From: Heterobilharzia americana
Taxonomy: Eukaryota > Platyhelminthes > Trematoda > Strigeidida > Schistosomatidae
NCBI GenBank assembly: GCA_944470555.2
Contig: OX104127.1
Location: 131,565,113-131,629,112 of the forward strand
DNA length: 64,000 nucleotides
Direction of reading: 5' to 3'
Below the pieces are notes generated by a model. The model was given only the letters and a program-made list of their open reading frames with translations. It was not told the origin of the DNA and did no database searches. Positions 25,240 to 35,947 of the stretch are shown here, piece after piece. Made by a program: the position numbers and the translations under genes. The stretch's first letter is position 1, and the number at the start of each line of letters is the position of its first letter.

Positions 25240-26246
25240 ATTGTTATTATTATTTGTCCCTTGGGTTCCTAGTGAAACATAGGACACCAGAAACACCCCT
25301 CCATACCACTCTCTTCTACACAGTCTTTCGAACCTGGCTACACGACTACCCACAAACTCTCATTTCCTCCTCACACGATCTCCTCCATGCCACCCTCACC
25401 TCAGACGCCAAACTCATCTTCTCCCCTTTGGATTCCACTCAACCGCCTGGCCTGACGCCTGATGTCCACAATCCATCTTCTCAGTGGAGGCCCAATTCAA
25501 CCCATCTCCACTTCCTTCTGCATATCTGTTCAGCGATAGGTTCTTGGTTGGTTCGTTAGCAGGCCAGACTTCATTCTTGCTTATTCTCATTATTCTGGAT
25601 ATCTGATCTTCAGTATCGAGTGAGTGTAGGTGCCAGTTGTTGATGAATATCTGTAGTTTGTTGGAAATGTTTTTCGTGACATGCCAAGTTTCTGAAGCAT
25701 CACATGGAAGCACTGACTTACTCGACTGGATTGGTGTTGAAAATGCGGATGTTGTTCTTTGTGTTGAGTGCAGAAGATCTCCACACTGGTTTCAGATTAG
25801 TGAAAGCCTGTCTTGCTGTCTTTCCGATGCTGGATTTCACGTCCTCGTCTGTGTCTGTGCCACTGCCTGTAGTTGAAAACGATGCTACCTAGATAGGTGG
25901 AAGAGGCCACTTCCTTTAGATTTCTCCCATTGATGGTGATTGGAGTTTGTTGTTGGAGTTGTTGGTGCGGTATCGTCATCACCTCTGTCTTCTCTACATC
26001 CACCTTAATTCCCGTTTTCGCTGCCTCACCTCTTTTGTCAACTTGTTAGTTTTTGCCTGTAGATCTTCAAGCATGTGTGACATTAGGCACAAGTCATGGG
26101 CGAAATCCAAATCTTCTAAGATCTTTTCCCCGGTCCAGCATATCCCCTTCTTCTCGCTCCTCGCTGTTTGTTGCATTATCCAGCCGACCACAATCAGGAA
26201 TATCATGGGTGGTAGTATACATCCTTGTTTTACTTCTGTCTTCACT
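25240..26246 (-). mobile_element. RTE-like copy C, 5'-truncated, near-identical to copy B
   Basis: Runs from the 3' terminus (25250, with a short imperfect TAA tail) to the VKTEVKQGCILPPMIF block at about 26246, where homology ends abruptly. The catalytic site is FAHD at 26093-26104 (minus), the same substitution as copy B. The extra T shared by A and B is also present (GTTGAAAAC at 25872-25880 on the plus strand). Several short translated stretches are identical to those of copy B. The 3' flanks of B and C differ, so they look like separate insertions and not one duplicated segment. Confidence 0.88.
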
Positions 26247-26309
26247 GCAGCCGCATGACATTTTACGAAAGTCTGAAACATAAGGAAATTATAGAGTTGA
26301 TAATTATTC

Positions 26310-26430
26310 GATATTTTTATAGCCTGGGTAATAATTGAAGGTGAAATGAAAATATGGGCTGTGGTATGATGGGAACTATCGAACACTGGATTTCATGTCG
26401 AGTTCTCTACCAACTGAGCTGCAAGGCCAA
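26310..26430 (-). repeat. tRNA-derived repeat, family S4, second copy
   Basis: Minus strand: CAGCTCAGTTGGTAGAGAAC (A box), GTGTTCGATAG (B box) and an ATTTTCATTTCACCTTCAAT tail as at 15120. A further inverted tail fragment lies at 26438-26470. Confidence 0.65.
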
Positions 26431-26499
26431 AGTCAAGATCTTCATTTCGCCTTTAATCATCACACAGTTGAGCTGTAGTTCATTAGTTTAGGGAGATGA

Positions 26500-26600
26500 C
26501 TTTCTACCAGTGGGCCATGGATTTAGATGCTGCTCCGCTTACCAAGGTGTCGGCTGCCAGGTAGTTCCATTAGCCCTCACACAATATTTGTCGCTAATTG
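26500..26600 (-). repeat. S5-type repeat fragment
   Basis: Inverted partial match to 12690-12765: GTGTGAGGGCTAATGG and TACCTGGCAGCC on the minus strand. Confidence 0.45.
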
Positions 26601-26604
26601 CCTA

Positions 26605-27920
26605 CTTTACGAACATAAACAAAGTTATTGAGTGCATTTCAATTTGTTCAGTCATCACCCAGTATGAATACAAGTCTACCAAACGACAGGAATCTCAGAT
26701 ATTAACACTGTATAATGTTCGAACATATACATTTCTATATCATTCAGTGTTTTGTAGAAAAAGGAAAAAAAATGCTTTACTACAGTATTTACCCAATATT
26801 CATAGTGGTTTATTCACTTTTCATTGGTTAAAACGAATTCTCGAATACAGCCATATAAATCAAACTTTATTGAACGTTGATAGTCACATGGAATATATAA
26901 ACGCAAAAATAATTTTCGTTATAATATGAATGAATTGTATTTTCCTTCCACTTGCGTGAACAAAATCAATGTTTAGAGGAAGATGATCCTTCTTTAACCG
27001 AATAGCATTTGAAAGGAGGTAATGTATAAATTTATATGTTCGTAAAATCGTGTATACGATGTGACCAATCGTTTTTACGCAGAAATAAACGGTATGAAAA
27101 TGAAATGAAGCGAACTTGTGAATAGTAAATGTTGGAATTACAAGTTTACAGACAAACTATTCGTAACTGTAAAGATGAAATATATTGACAACAAAGTTAA
27201 GATTTTGTCAAAGATTACACATTTTAAGTGATCTATAAGACTTTATCATGCAATGGGAACACCATTTGGAAAATAAGATGATTTCATTTTGCTGTATAGG
27301 ATTTTCATCAGCTGCATGCAGCCTGAATAAATAAGTAAATAGTTTCTTTAGAAAATAATAATATGCATGATATGGAGCTTTTTAGCATACAAGTTAATGC
27401 TTATAGATCAGGGAAACATTACAACTCAGAATACAAAAGAGATTCAGACAACAAATTTAGTCAAGCTAGGTGAAGGCTCGCCTGACACATGCCAAAGAGT
27501 TTGTATGCCAGAGGTTTATCCTAATTCAGCAATGCAATAGCTCGTCGCTTTTGTTATGTGATGAAATCATTCATAGTAGTCAACAGAAAAAAGATTTTAC
27601 TCTTACTTCAAATTGCTGAAACCGTTACTATCGGAAGAGTTTAGCGTGAATGTGTGTTTAAAAGGAGACACCTATGCTTTTTCTCATCCATATTCATACT
27701 GACTAGCTTTTCATTATTACTGTATTTGTTATTATTAAAATAGTTTCGTCTAATCCGTTTATCATTCTGTTGACATGATGTATTCACGAGACTACGTGAC
27801 CTCTTTTACATACTTTTAATTTTATCTAGTTCCTTCGAGAATACTCCTCGCCTTGTTCTAATCTATTTCGACTGAATTAATTACCTGAACCTCCTTTGTG
27901 TTCTAAATTGCAATGCTTTC
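26605..27920. other. Non-coding stretch
   Basis: Nothing recognised; the 139-codon frame 26510-26929 begins inside the S5 fragment and has no domain. Confidence 0.5.
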
Positions 27921-27954
27921 TTGATCTTTAGAACACCAACCAATATATTACTTG

Positions 27955-28135
27955 GTAGGATGCATTCGGCAGCAGCTCTTGATCCAAGTTTCGCACTTGT
28001 TGGTACTCATCAGCAAGGTGTATCTGCAACCTCGATGGGACTGATACTCCACCTGCGGTTCGAACTTGCGTCACCCAGTGTTGTAATCAGCAGCTTTACC
28101 GTTCAGCTATTTGGGTCGCGACTAAACTTCTGTAG
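27955..28135 (-). repeat. tRNA-derived hammerhead SINE, family S3, best copy
   Basis: Minus strand: tRNA-like head (about 28120-28050) with box-B-like GGTTCGAA nearby, an AGGTTGCAGATACACCTTG linker, then a hammerhead module. The 143-codon plus-strand frame (27921-28352) overlapping it is incidental. A separate module containing ACCAAGCTAAGAGGCTC follows at 28190-28265 and recurs at 42427-42490 and, inverted, at 42605-42665. Confidence 0.7.
27972..28022 (-). ncRNA. Hammerhead ribozyme motif with canonical CUGAUGA core (SINE S3)
   Basis: Minus strand: CTGATGA (28013-28007), stem II GTAC/GTGC (28006-28003 with 27996-27993, one G-U pair) and loop CAACAA, GAAA (27992-27989), then ACTTGGATC with the predicted cut after ATC (27983-27981). 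The conserved core is complete. Stem III is weakened (one mismatch, two wobbles) and stem I pairs poorly beside the cut (CUUG against AAGAG). In the family consensus both stems are perfect. Confidence 0.6.
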
Positions 28136-28339
28136 GACTGGGTTACATACATTGAATGTTAACGAGATAGTAACCGATTTCATGTTGTCGAGTCCTGAAT
28201 GTAGACCGAATTTTATCGATCATATTTGCATTGTGATCACCAAGCTAAGAGGCTCAGCATCGCGGTGCAAATATGCAAATTTATTCGATAGAATTCGGTC
28301 TGCGCTCGGGACTAGACAACATGAAATTGGTTACTCTTC

Positions 28340-29400
28340 CATGACCAATTAATTTACTAACCAATATCTCAAAACGCTGATAGTTGTTATGGAGATTATT
28401 TACTTATTCATTGAGGTTCCATGCAGCTGAAGAAAATCCTATACAATAAAATGACGTCATCTTATTTTCCAAATGGTGTTCTCTTTGCATTATTCAACTT
28501 TACTAAGAGGAATAAATGTGAGTAATTTCTTTTTATGTACCATGGTTATCGAGATTAACAGGAAACTAATATAAACCAGACTTGATTTTCTCCTTTGGTG
28601 CTTTACTGGATTCTGTCTCAGATTCTCTGGATGCATATAGGCAAAAGTGTTCTGAATGCGAACTAATCATAACCTAGAGAAATAATGAATGTCATTGAGA
28701 TACAAAAAACCGTTTTATGCGTGTTAGGAGCTTTTTAAGGAATGCATTCCGTATACACGATTTCCATAGCTACTATGTAACGTCTTAGTCTTAAGGCTTT
28801 CCAATAATGTTATCCTTAGGTGGATGTCCTCATTTTAAACTTGATAGATTCAATATTTTATATCTTTCTGTTGGAACTTTGAGATATCTATCTTAAAACG
28901 ATTCATGATGGAGTACTGTTCACCTCAGTGTTTTGCAAAGAATAACTTAAAGATAGCAATAGAGACAATAAATTAATGTATTTTCACATGATTTCGATTC
29001 GACAAAGGAAGGAGATTATGTTCCTATAAATTTTGATGGTACGTATTCATCTGTAATTATACATGAGGGTAAAAAACGGTAAATTTCAATTTTGTTCAAC
29101 AAAATTTCTGGAAGATGAATATCTAATAAGTTAGTGAAGGAAATCCATTATCCCACTCCAAATATCAAGATGGTTTCTAAATTATGTAGTTGACTGTTTT
29201 GATCTGATAAAATTATTGATTTTCATCTTGGCTAGTCGATCGGTCTACGCATGAATACTGCACTCACATTCATTCCTAGAGGTCTTATTATAGATCAAAT
29301 ATTTTTACAGTATGTCTTTAAAGGAAAGCGGACTACGATCAAACATCAGTTTTCAAGGTGTTCTAATTTTACCATGAAGCCATAGATAAAGAAAATGTTC
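28340..29400. other. Non-coding stretch
   Basis: AT-rich; nothing recognised. Confidence 0.5.
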
Positions 29401-29434
29401 TAAGTTAGAATTCATCGTAGACCAACATCACTTG

Positions 29435-29640
29435 GAGGAAAACTGAAAGCCTAGGAGTACTGAAAAGCTGTTTCGTCCTAGTACGGGACTGTTCAGCGGT
29501 GCGCACACATGACTTGTCGTGGATCGAACGCAGGACCTTCGGGTTCCACGGCCACCACGTTACCACTGAGCCAGTGAACCGGAATCCAATGGTCCATATT
29601 TCTTACTTCTGTCAGCTCACGATATAGCGTAACCTACATC
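29435..29640 (-). repeat. S2 hammerhead SINE, copy 3a
   Basis: Minus strand: head with CAGTGGTAACGTGGTGGCC and B-box-like TGCGTTCGATCC, then CTGAACA at 29496-29490 (G8 to C), an intact stem II GTCC/GGAC, GAAA, ACAGCTTTTC. One core lesion only. It is head to head with copy 3b. Confidence 0.75.
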
Positions 29641-29689
29641 CAATGACGTTGTTGAGTAACTGACCTTGTGTTCGACTTGAGGATATTGT

Positions 29690-29880
29690 ATTGAGGTAAT
29701 GTGCTGGCCAAGGGAACTGAAGATCCTGGGTTCGATCCCCGGCGGGTCATGGGTGCGAACTGCTGAGAACTTCCATGCCAGGACGAAACAGCTTTCTAGT
29801 ACTCCTAGGTTTTCAATGTTCCTCTAAGTGATGTCGACCCATGATGAATTTCAGCCTAAAATCAGTTAATAAACCTCCAC
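29690..29880 (+). repeat. S2 hammerhead SINE, copy 3b
   Basis: Plus strand: head ending in B-box-like GGGTTCGATCCCC (29728-29740), then CTGAGAA 29763-29769 (G8 to A), GAAA 29785-29788, ACAGCTTTC, and the family tail TTCAATGTTCCTCTAAGTGA and CCCATGATGAATTTCAG. Confidence 0.75.
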
Positions 29881-29884
29881 AAAC

Positions 29885-32525
29885 TTCCAGAAAAAGGATA
29901 TTTATTTTATATCCAAGAAGAGTTTCGATAACTCACTGTTATGAAGAAATAAAAATCAAGAAGTATTGAAGAAGAGCTCTATTTTTTATAGTTTATTACT
30001 CCTTAAAAGTATTCCCATTAATCTGTTTAGAAAAAGTTCCAACCACCTGAAATTAAACCAGGAATGAACAGAGACATGTTGACCGTGAAGTTAATTAGCT
30101 CTAAAGCCACAGTCTCGGATGCACAGAAGATTTTCGAGTGACAGAAATAAACGTGTAATGAACTTCGGTCTCCTAGTGTTTCGCTAACTTGTATCATGCA
30201 TTGTGAAAAAAACGTCTTCGAACTAATCAATGAATAACTAGTCATATACTTCATGTTATTGGTGGTCTACGCATATAATGACTTTAACTGATCTGTTGGA
30301 CCTTGAAAATTAATGCAATGAATGGTAGGATGGGATCAAGGTACTTCTTTATTTCTTTTTTCTGTAATTCCTTACTTTTTGATATCCTAGTTGGATTTAG
30401 TTTATACCTAATTAGAAAAGGCACTGTATAAATAGACAGTCAATTTTATGCTTCGTTTTGTAAAGCGTTTGCTACCTGTTTGTTTAATAATGCTTTTAAG
30501 AGGCTTTTTTACAACTTTATATAAAAGAGTTAGTAACTGAGGTATATTCTACCTGTCTTAGTGTTTACCTGTTATGAGGAATAACTGGTTACAAACCATG
30601 CACATTGTCAATCATGTAACCATTGAAAAGCATAAAACTAGACTACTATTTCAACGCAAATTGATATTTTTTTATTAGTTAGATTTTAATCATTACATTA
30701 TTATCTTTAAAATAATAATAATTTCCCACATTTCATCACATAACTTGGAGATTATTATGCTTCATTCTTATCACTCTCCTTGAAATTATCGTCTACAGCT
30801 TAACTGACGTCTCTCTTCTTATAACTCGTTTGTTGCAGTGAGTATATTCTTCGGATGTTCAGTTTTATATGTGATAGAGTAGATTATGAATAGTATATAT
30901 GTAAACATATTATTATCTTAGTATTACAAACAAAATCAACGTAGAACCCCATGAAGAAGCGTATCTCTTCAGTTTGCTATACTTCAAAGAAACATGCAGA
31001 AAACGATTTGTCAGAAAAGCAGTAATATAAAAGTAGACAAGAGTATAAGGAAGCAAAAGGAATTTTAAAACAAGATTAGTAAAAAAGTGAAGTTCGAGCG
31101 GGCATCAAGGAGTGAATATATCTGTACCATTGTGACCAATTTCCACCAACGATACCCAAGTATCCATTCCCATTATCTTCAGAACCCGAAGCAGGCAGCC
31201 TATATCTCCTTACGCGGTATTTTGTTCTGGTGTTACTTAAATCTACAGATTTAACTGTTAGATGAATTTATCAACCATAGGTGACTTGAAGGTAATATTC
31301 ACTCATGTTTGACAACTGCTGCGAATACTCAGCTAAGTTTTTCAATTGATTATTTTCTAGAAGGAAGTTATTCCGTGATGATTCTATGAGTTGAAGAGGT
31401 GGATTATACTGATTTGCATCTCAGCGGTAGTGTTACTTGTGGAATACATCACTACTTAGGACTATCGACGCAGAACTCGGGTTTTTTTTCACCCCAATAA
31501 TTATTCACTGGTTCTGATAGTTTTGAAAGTTTATTATTCATACTTTGCAAAATGTGATGTAGCTATGCAACTTCAGAGTATCAAACGGAAAACTCATATT
31601 GATGATGGTGTTTTAGTGTTCTCTGAGCTTTCATAGTTTGTGATGGATGTTTCATCACTAGATTTAGTTACATACTCAGTAATTACTACCTTGTCAAGTT
31701 AGTGCTCACTTTGTTATGAAATTACCTCTGAGTACGTAACCAAGCCTAGTAATGGAGTGTCTGCGATTTTTAAAAAAAATTATTGTTAAGTAGCAAAGCT
31801 CATTCTTAGCTACATATCTTTTCCATCCCTCATGTTCATTCCTACCGAGGTAAGCATAGTCAAATAAGACAAATTATTCTTACTATTTTGGTAATGTTAA
31901 GAACCGAAAAACGTGTAAGGATTACATAATTTTCCTAATTTTCAGTCAAAGGAAAAGTTACCATATCTCCGTTAGCCAAAAATTAGTATAACGTTTAATA
32001 GATATTATTTAAAATCACATTTTTTTCAGCATGTTCTTCATATATTTACAAAGATCTAACTGAAATGCCAAGGAATGTGGCGTATCGTTTTTACTGACGC
32101 CTCATGCTACTTTATTGTTAGTTTTCAAAGGAATTAAACATTCTCTCATAGCCTTATACATATGTTTGGATTCATGTGATTAATTATTCTTTGTTTGGAA
32201 TCGTTTCTTTCACAGTAGTAAGCCAATAAATGCTAGGAATTATGTAAAATCTACTTACTACATCTGTACCTAACAAGTAAAGGATAATAAAAAGTTTTTT
32301 GACATGATAGCATGAATCCATAATAATTACCACTACATCGAATCATTATAGCAAAATCCTTTGACTCTACTTGTTGTCGATTATGAAATGAAAAATACGA
32401 AGCCAATAAAATATGTACACCGATCGAGAGTAGGAGATTCCCTTCCAAATATTTCCGTTCAGTGGAATAACCTTTTTCAGCCCAGCTGAATTCCCAGATA
32501 TAATCATTAATATTATCATCACTAT
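29885..32525. other. Non-coding stretch
   Basis: AT-rich with short homopolymer runs; no element or coding frame recognised. Confidence 0.5.
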
Positions 32526-32532
32526 TATCATT

Positions 32533-33285
32533 TTATTTTACCCTTGGGTTCCTAGTGAAACATAGGACACCAGAAACACGCCTCCATCCCACTCTCTTCT
32601 ACACAGTCTTTGGAACCTGGCTACACGACTACCCACAAACTCTCATTTCTTCCTCACATGATCTCCTCCATGCCATCCTCACCTCGGATACCCAACTCAT
32701 CTTCTCCCCTTTGGATTCCACTCAACCGCCTGGCCTGACGCCTGATGTCCACAATCCATCTTCTCAGTGGAGGCCCAATTCAATCCATCTCCACCTCCCT
32801 TTGCATATTCGTTGAGCGATAGGTTCTCGGTTGGTTCGTTAGCAGGCCAGACTTCATTCTTGCTTATTCTCATTATTCTGGATATCTGATCTTCAGTATC
32901 GAGTGAGTGTAGGTGCCAGTTGTTGATGAATATCTGTAATTTGTTGGAAATGTTTTTCGTGACATGCCAAGTTTCTGAAGCATCACATGGAAGCACTAAC
33001 TTACTTGACTGGATTGGTGTTGAAAATCCGGATGTTGTTCACGCTTTATGTTGAGTGCAGTGCAGTGCAGTAGATCTCCACACTGGTTTCAGATTAGTGA
33101 AAGCCTGTCTTGCTGTCTTTCCGATGCTGGATTTCACGTCCTCGTCTGTGTCTGTGCCACTGCCTGTAGTTGAAACGATGCTGCCTATGTAGATGGATAG
33201 GTGAAGGAGACTACTCGCTTTAGGTTTCTCCCGTTGATGGTGATTAAAGCTTGTTGTTGTTGGTGGTGTTGCCATGAAATGAGTG
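32533..33285 (-). mobile_element. RTE-like copy D, 5'-truncated
   Basis: Minus strand from about 33275 (block homologous to TTSFNHHQREKP) to the 3' terminus at 32545. It lacks the extra T carried by A, B and C (GTTTC at 33170-33176), so the frame TDEDVKSSIGKTARQAF stays open. A local AGTGC triplication sits at 33055-33070. The catalytic region is absent. Confidence 0.85.
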
Positions 33286-33289
33286 CTTC

Positions 33290-34290
33290 ATAAAAATACT
33301 TGAAGTAATCAATGTTAAGAAACAGGAACGCTGGATCTGGAAGATCCAAGATTTGCAGTTATAAATAAATTTTCCGTTCTGTTTTGATAACCTAGTGCTT
33401 TATTTGAACATCACTTGGAGCAAAATACCTTTCCTCCTTTTTTGTAACACATATTAATTTTTAAAATCTTCTCTTCATAATTATCACATCTTCTGCTGAC
33501 AATATCAAGCAGCTGAATTCAATCAGTGTAGATTTGTTGGTGGCTTAAAACTAAAACTTACTAATCGGTGACTTTTGTCTCAAGTTTACTCCTGAAGCAA
33601 ATTTTTAAAAAATCCAACTCTAAATCTATACACAGCTTAAGTTAGGTAGTCTGTCGAGATTGTTTACTTGGTTAAATCGCTTTTAAATTTTCGCTTTATA
33701 TAATTTTTCATTAGATACCTGTTTTATCCAAGAGGCAATAAATTTTGCTAAATACTATGCCAACTAGGAGACTGTTTCATCACTTCTCCAAGATTTTTCT
33801 CTTGACAGTCTGAGATAATCACGCTTTAAGTATTTCTTCTTGTCAAACCGTGTTGAGTAGTCACTTCGACAATGGATTATCTATCAGTTTATGGACTTAC
33901 GTTTTCCTCGAGACTGATTTTATGAGTCTTTTTCTAGCATTCTTGAGATACTTTCGAGTGATCTAAAGCGAAGCATCTAGATATTTTCTTTCATTTTACA
34001 AACTAGGTGAAATAAAAATTTTCCCGATTGTTCATTCAAACTTGGCTGACTGCGAACACTGCACGATGCTCGATAGCGAACACTTTTTGGGTACTACGTT
34101 CCTAAAGGCTTATCAAATGATATCAATCCCATCGAAATGTTGTCCTTCTTTGGTGGTCAAAATCTACCCATGAGAAAACTAAATCAGGTTATTTAAATAA
34201 GTATAGAGTTGTCAGTTATGTTTAGTAGCGAATTTCAGTTGAATTTTATAACAATCATCAACTTTCCAAATGATCTAACGGGAACTCTAA
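33290..34290. other. Non-coding stretch
   Basis: AT-rich; nothing recognised. Confidence 0.5.
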
Positions 34291-34296
34291 ACTAGT

Positions 34297-35165
34297 TTGC
34301 AGTCGGTTAGATTACCTGGTCTTCAAGAGAGTTTTACCTTAGTTTTCAGATCAGCTTCCAGTTCAAGGCTGGAACTCGTCTGTTTAGACATCAATTTCCA
34401 AAAATTTGGGAGAATGGTTCCCTCACAGAGCAGGAAATATCCTAACAATACTTCTAACAGAACATCCTATTACCGTTCCCAAAAACTTATCAGTGAGTCG
34501 TGGTCCCCTTCTATCGAAGCATCAGCAAATCCACATTCACCGAGTAGTCGGATCTGTTGACTATACTCGCCTTCTTGTGGGCAGATGTGCATGAGATACT
34601 TCTCACAGGGTCTTCACAATCGTGCAGAGAGCGATGCGGCTCACCTTCCTGTAAGATTATCCTCCTCTCACCAATATTTAAGACATGGAAGCTGCTCTTA
34701 GACTACCTTCGATATGTCAAGGCTACAGCGAAACGATACGTGGCATTCCAAACCAAATACCACCTACCTTTTCAAGGCTAGTCACACCACCTGTCTTGGG
34801 ACGTTCAACGACAGTAACTGCCGAAATTAGGACGTTGGACTCGCCTACTCTTTGGCTGCACTGCTTCCAGCTCACTGTGAGGAGTCTAGATAGGGGCGTC
34901 TGTGGTTTTAAGACCCACACCACTGATCAGCATATGCGGGTCTCAGTGACCTCTATTACCACTAAGTCGACTATGATGATATATTGCTTCAAATCTGTAA
35001 GGCCACGAAGAGGATTACTGGCGTTGCGTAAGTAGGTTTGACCAGTAGTCGCTGATGCACATATCATCTCCGGTCTTCCCAGTCAGCAGTTTAAACACCG
35101 TCATCACTTAACTGCGCCATGTAGGATTTCTTCACAATGACGCTATGACGGGACATTTGATCACC
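34297..35165. other. GC-richer segment with overlapping open frames, unknown
   Basis: About 870 bases with GC visibly above the surroundings and three overlapping plus-strand frames of 74-116 codons (34297-34560, 34557-34781, 34685-35035). I recognise no domain. It may be a decayed LTR-retrotransposon or DNA-transposon part or an old exon. Confidence 0.35.
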
Positions 35166-35169
35166 TACG

Positions 35170-35940
35170 GAAGTCATAAAGTATAGAGTGGATTCCAACG
35201 TCAACCAGATTTCATTTCCAGCTCAGTCATCATTTCCATGCATTGTCACGGATTGACTGATGCTGCCTGACTTAAACATTTGACTCCGAGTTTCATACTT
35301 ACCCATATTCACCGGTACTACGAATACTGCTAAGGAAATAGATGAGACTGGAGAACAAATAGGATCCATTGTCTAGAAAGCACCCTAAATTGGGTTTTAT
35401 TTTGATTACACTTAGGTTGTTCACCTGATAATTTCTCACGAATTTAGCTACTCGATAGGTTTTGGAACTCTACATCTCTGGGGCAAATTCTTACGAAAGT
35501 TATTCGTTGTCGATGTTGACATGTAACGCATTTCAAAGTGAAAGCGAAATAATATTAAGGTAGTCATCGTCTGCATATGTTTTGTCTACCATTTATCTCA
35601 TTTCGAATATAGAAACACACTTTTTTGTACTTTTCTTCAAAGTAGATTAAGTATTCTAACAAACTAACTCATTGGACTGTGAAGTGCTCGAAAAAAGAAC
35701 TGGAATAATAATAGTGAACGTTTAATTAGTTCACTAGTGATTGTATCTCATATAAGCTGATTGAAATGTGCTAACTGACAGCTATCAGAAAGACAACCAT
35801 AAAGAAGCCTAGCAGGACTGGACAGTTGGAAGTGAGAATAGGTATATCTAGATGAGATTTCATTATGGTTATCCGAAATTACTAGTTGACGAAAGTTGGA
35901 AAAAGTGAACTACTGTATTCTTACTTGATAGCTGACTGAA
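35170..35940. other. Non-coding stretch
   Basis: Nothing recognised. Confidence 0.5.
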
Positions 35941-35947
35941 TAATAAC

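Noticed and set aside
21308..26246. B and C as one segmental inverted duplication
   Set aside because: Their 3' flanks differ and C is truncated at a different 5' point, so separate insertions fit better.
26510..26929. 139-codon gene
   Set aside because: Starts in an S5 repeat, AT-rich, no recognisable domain or start context.
27921..28352. 143-codon plus-strand gene
   Set aside because: It lies across the antisense of SINE S3 and a second repeat module; no domain.
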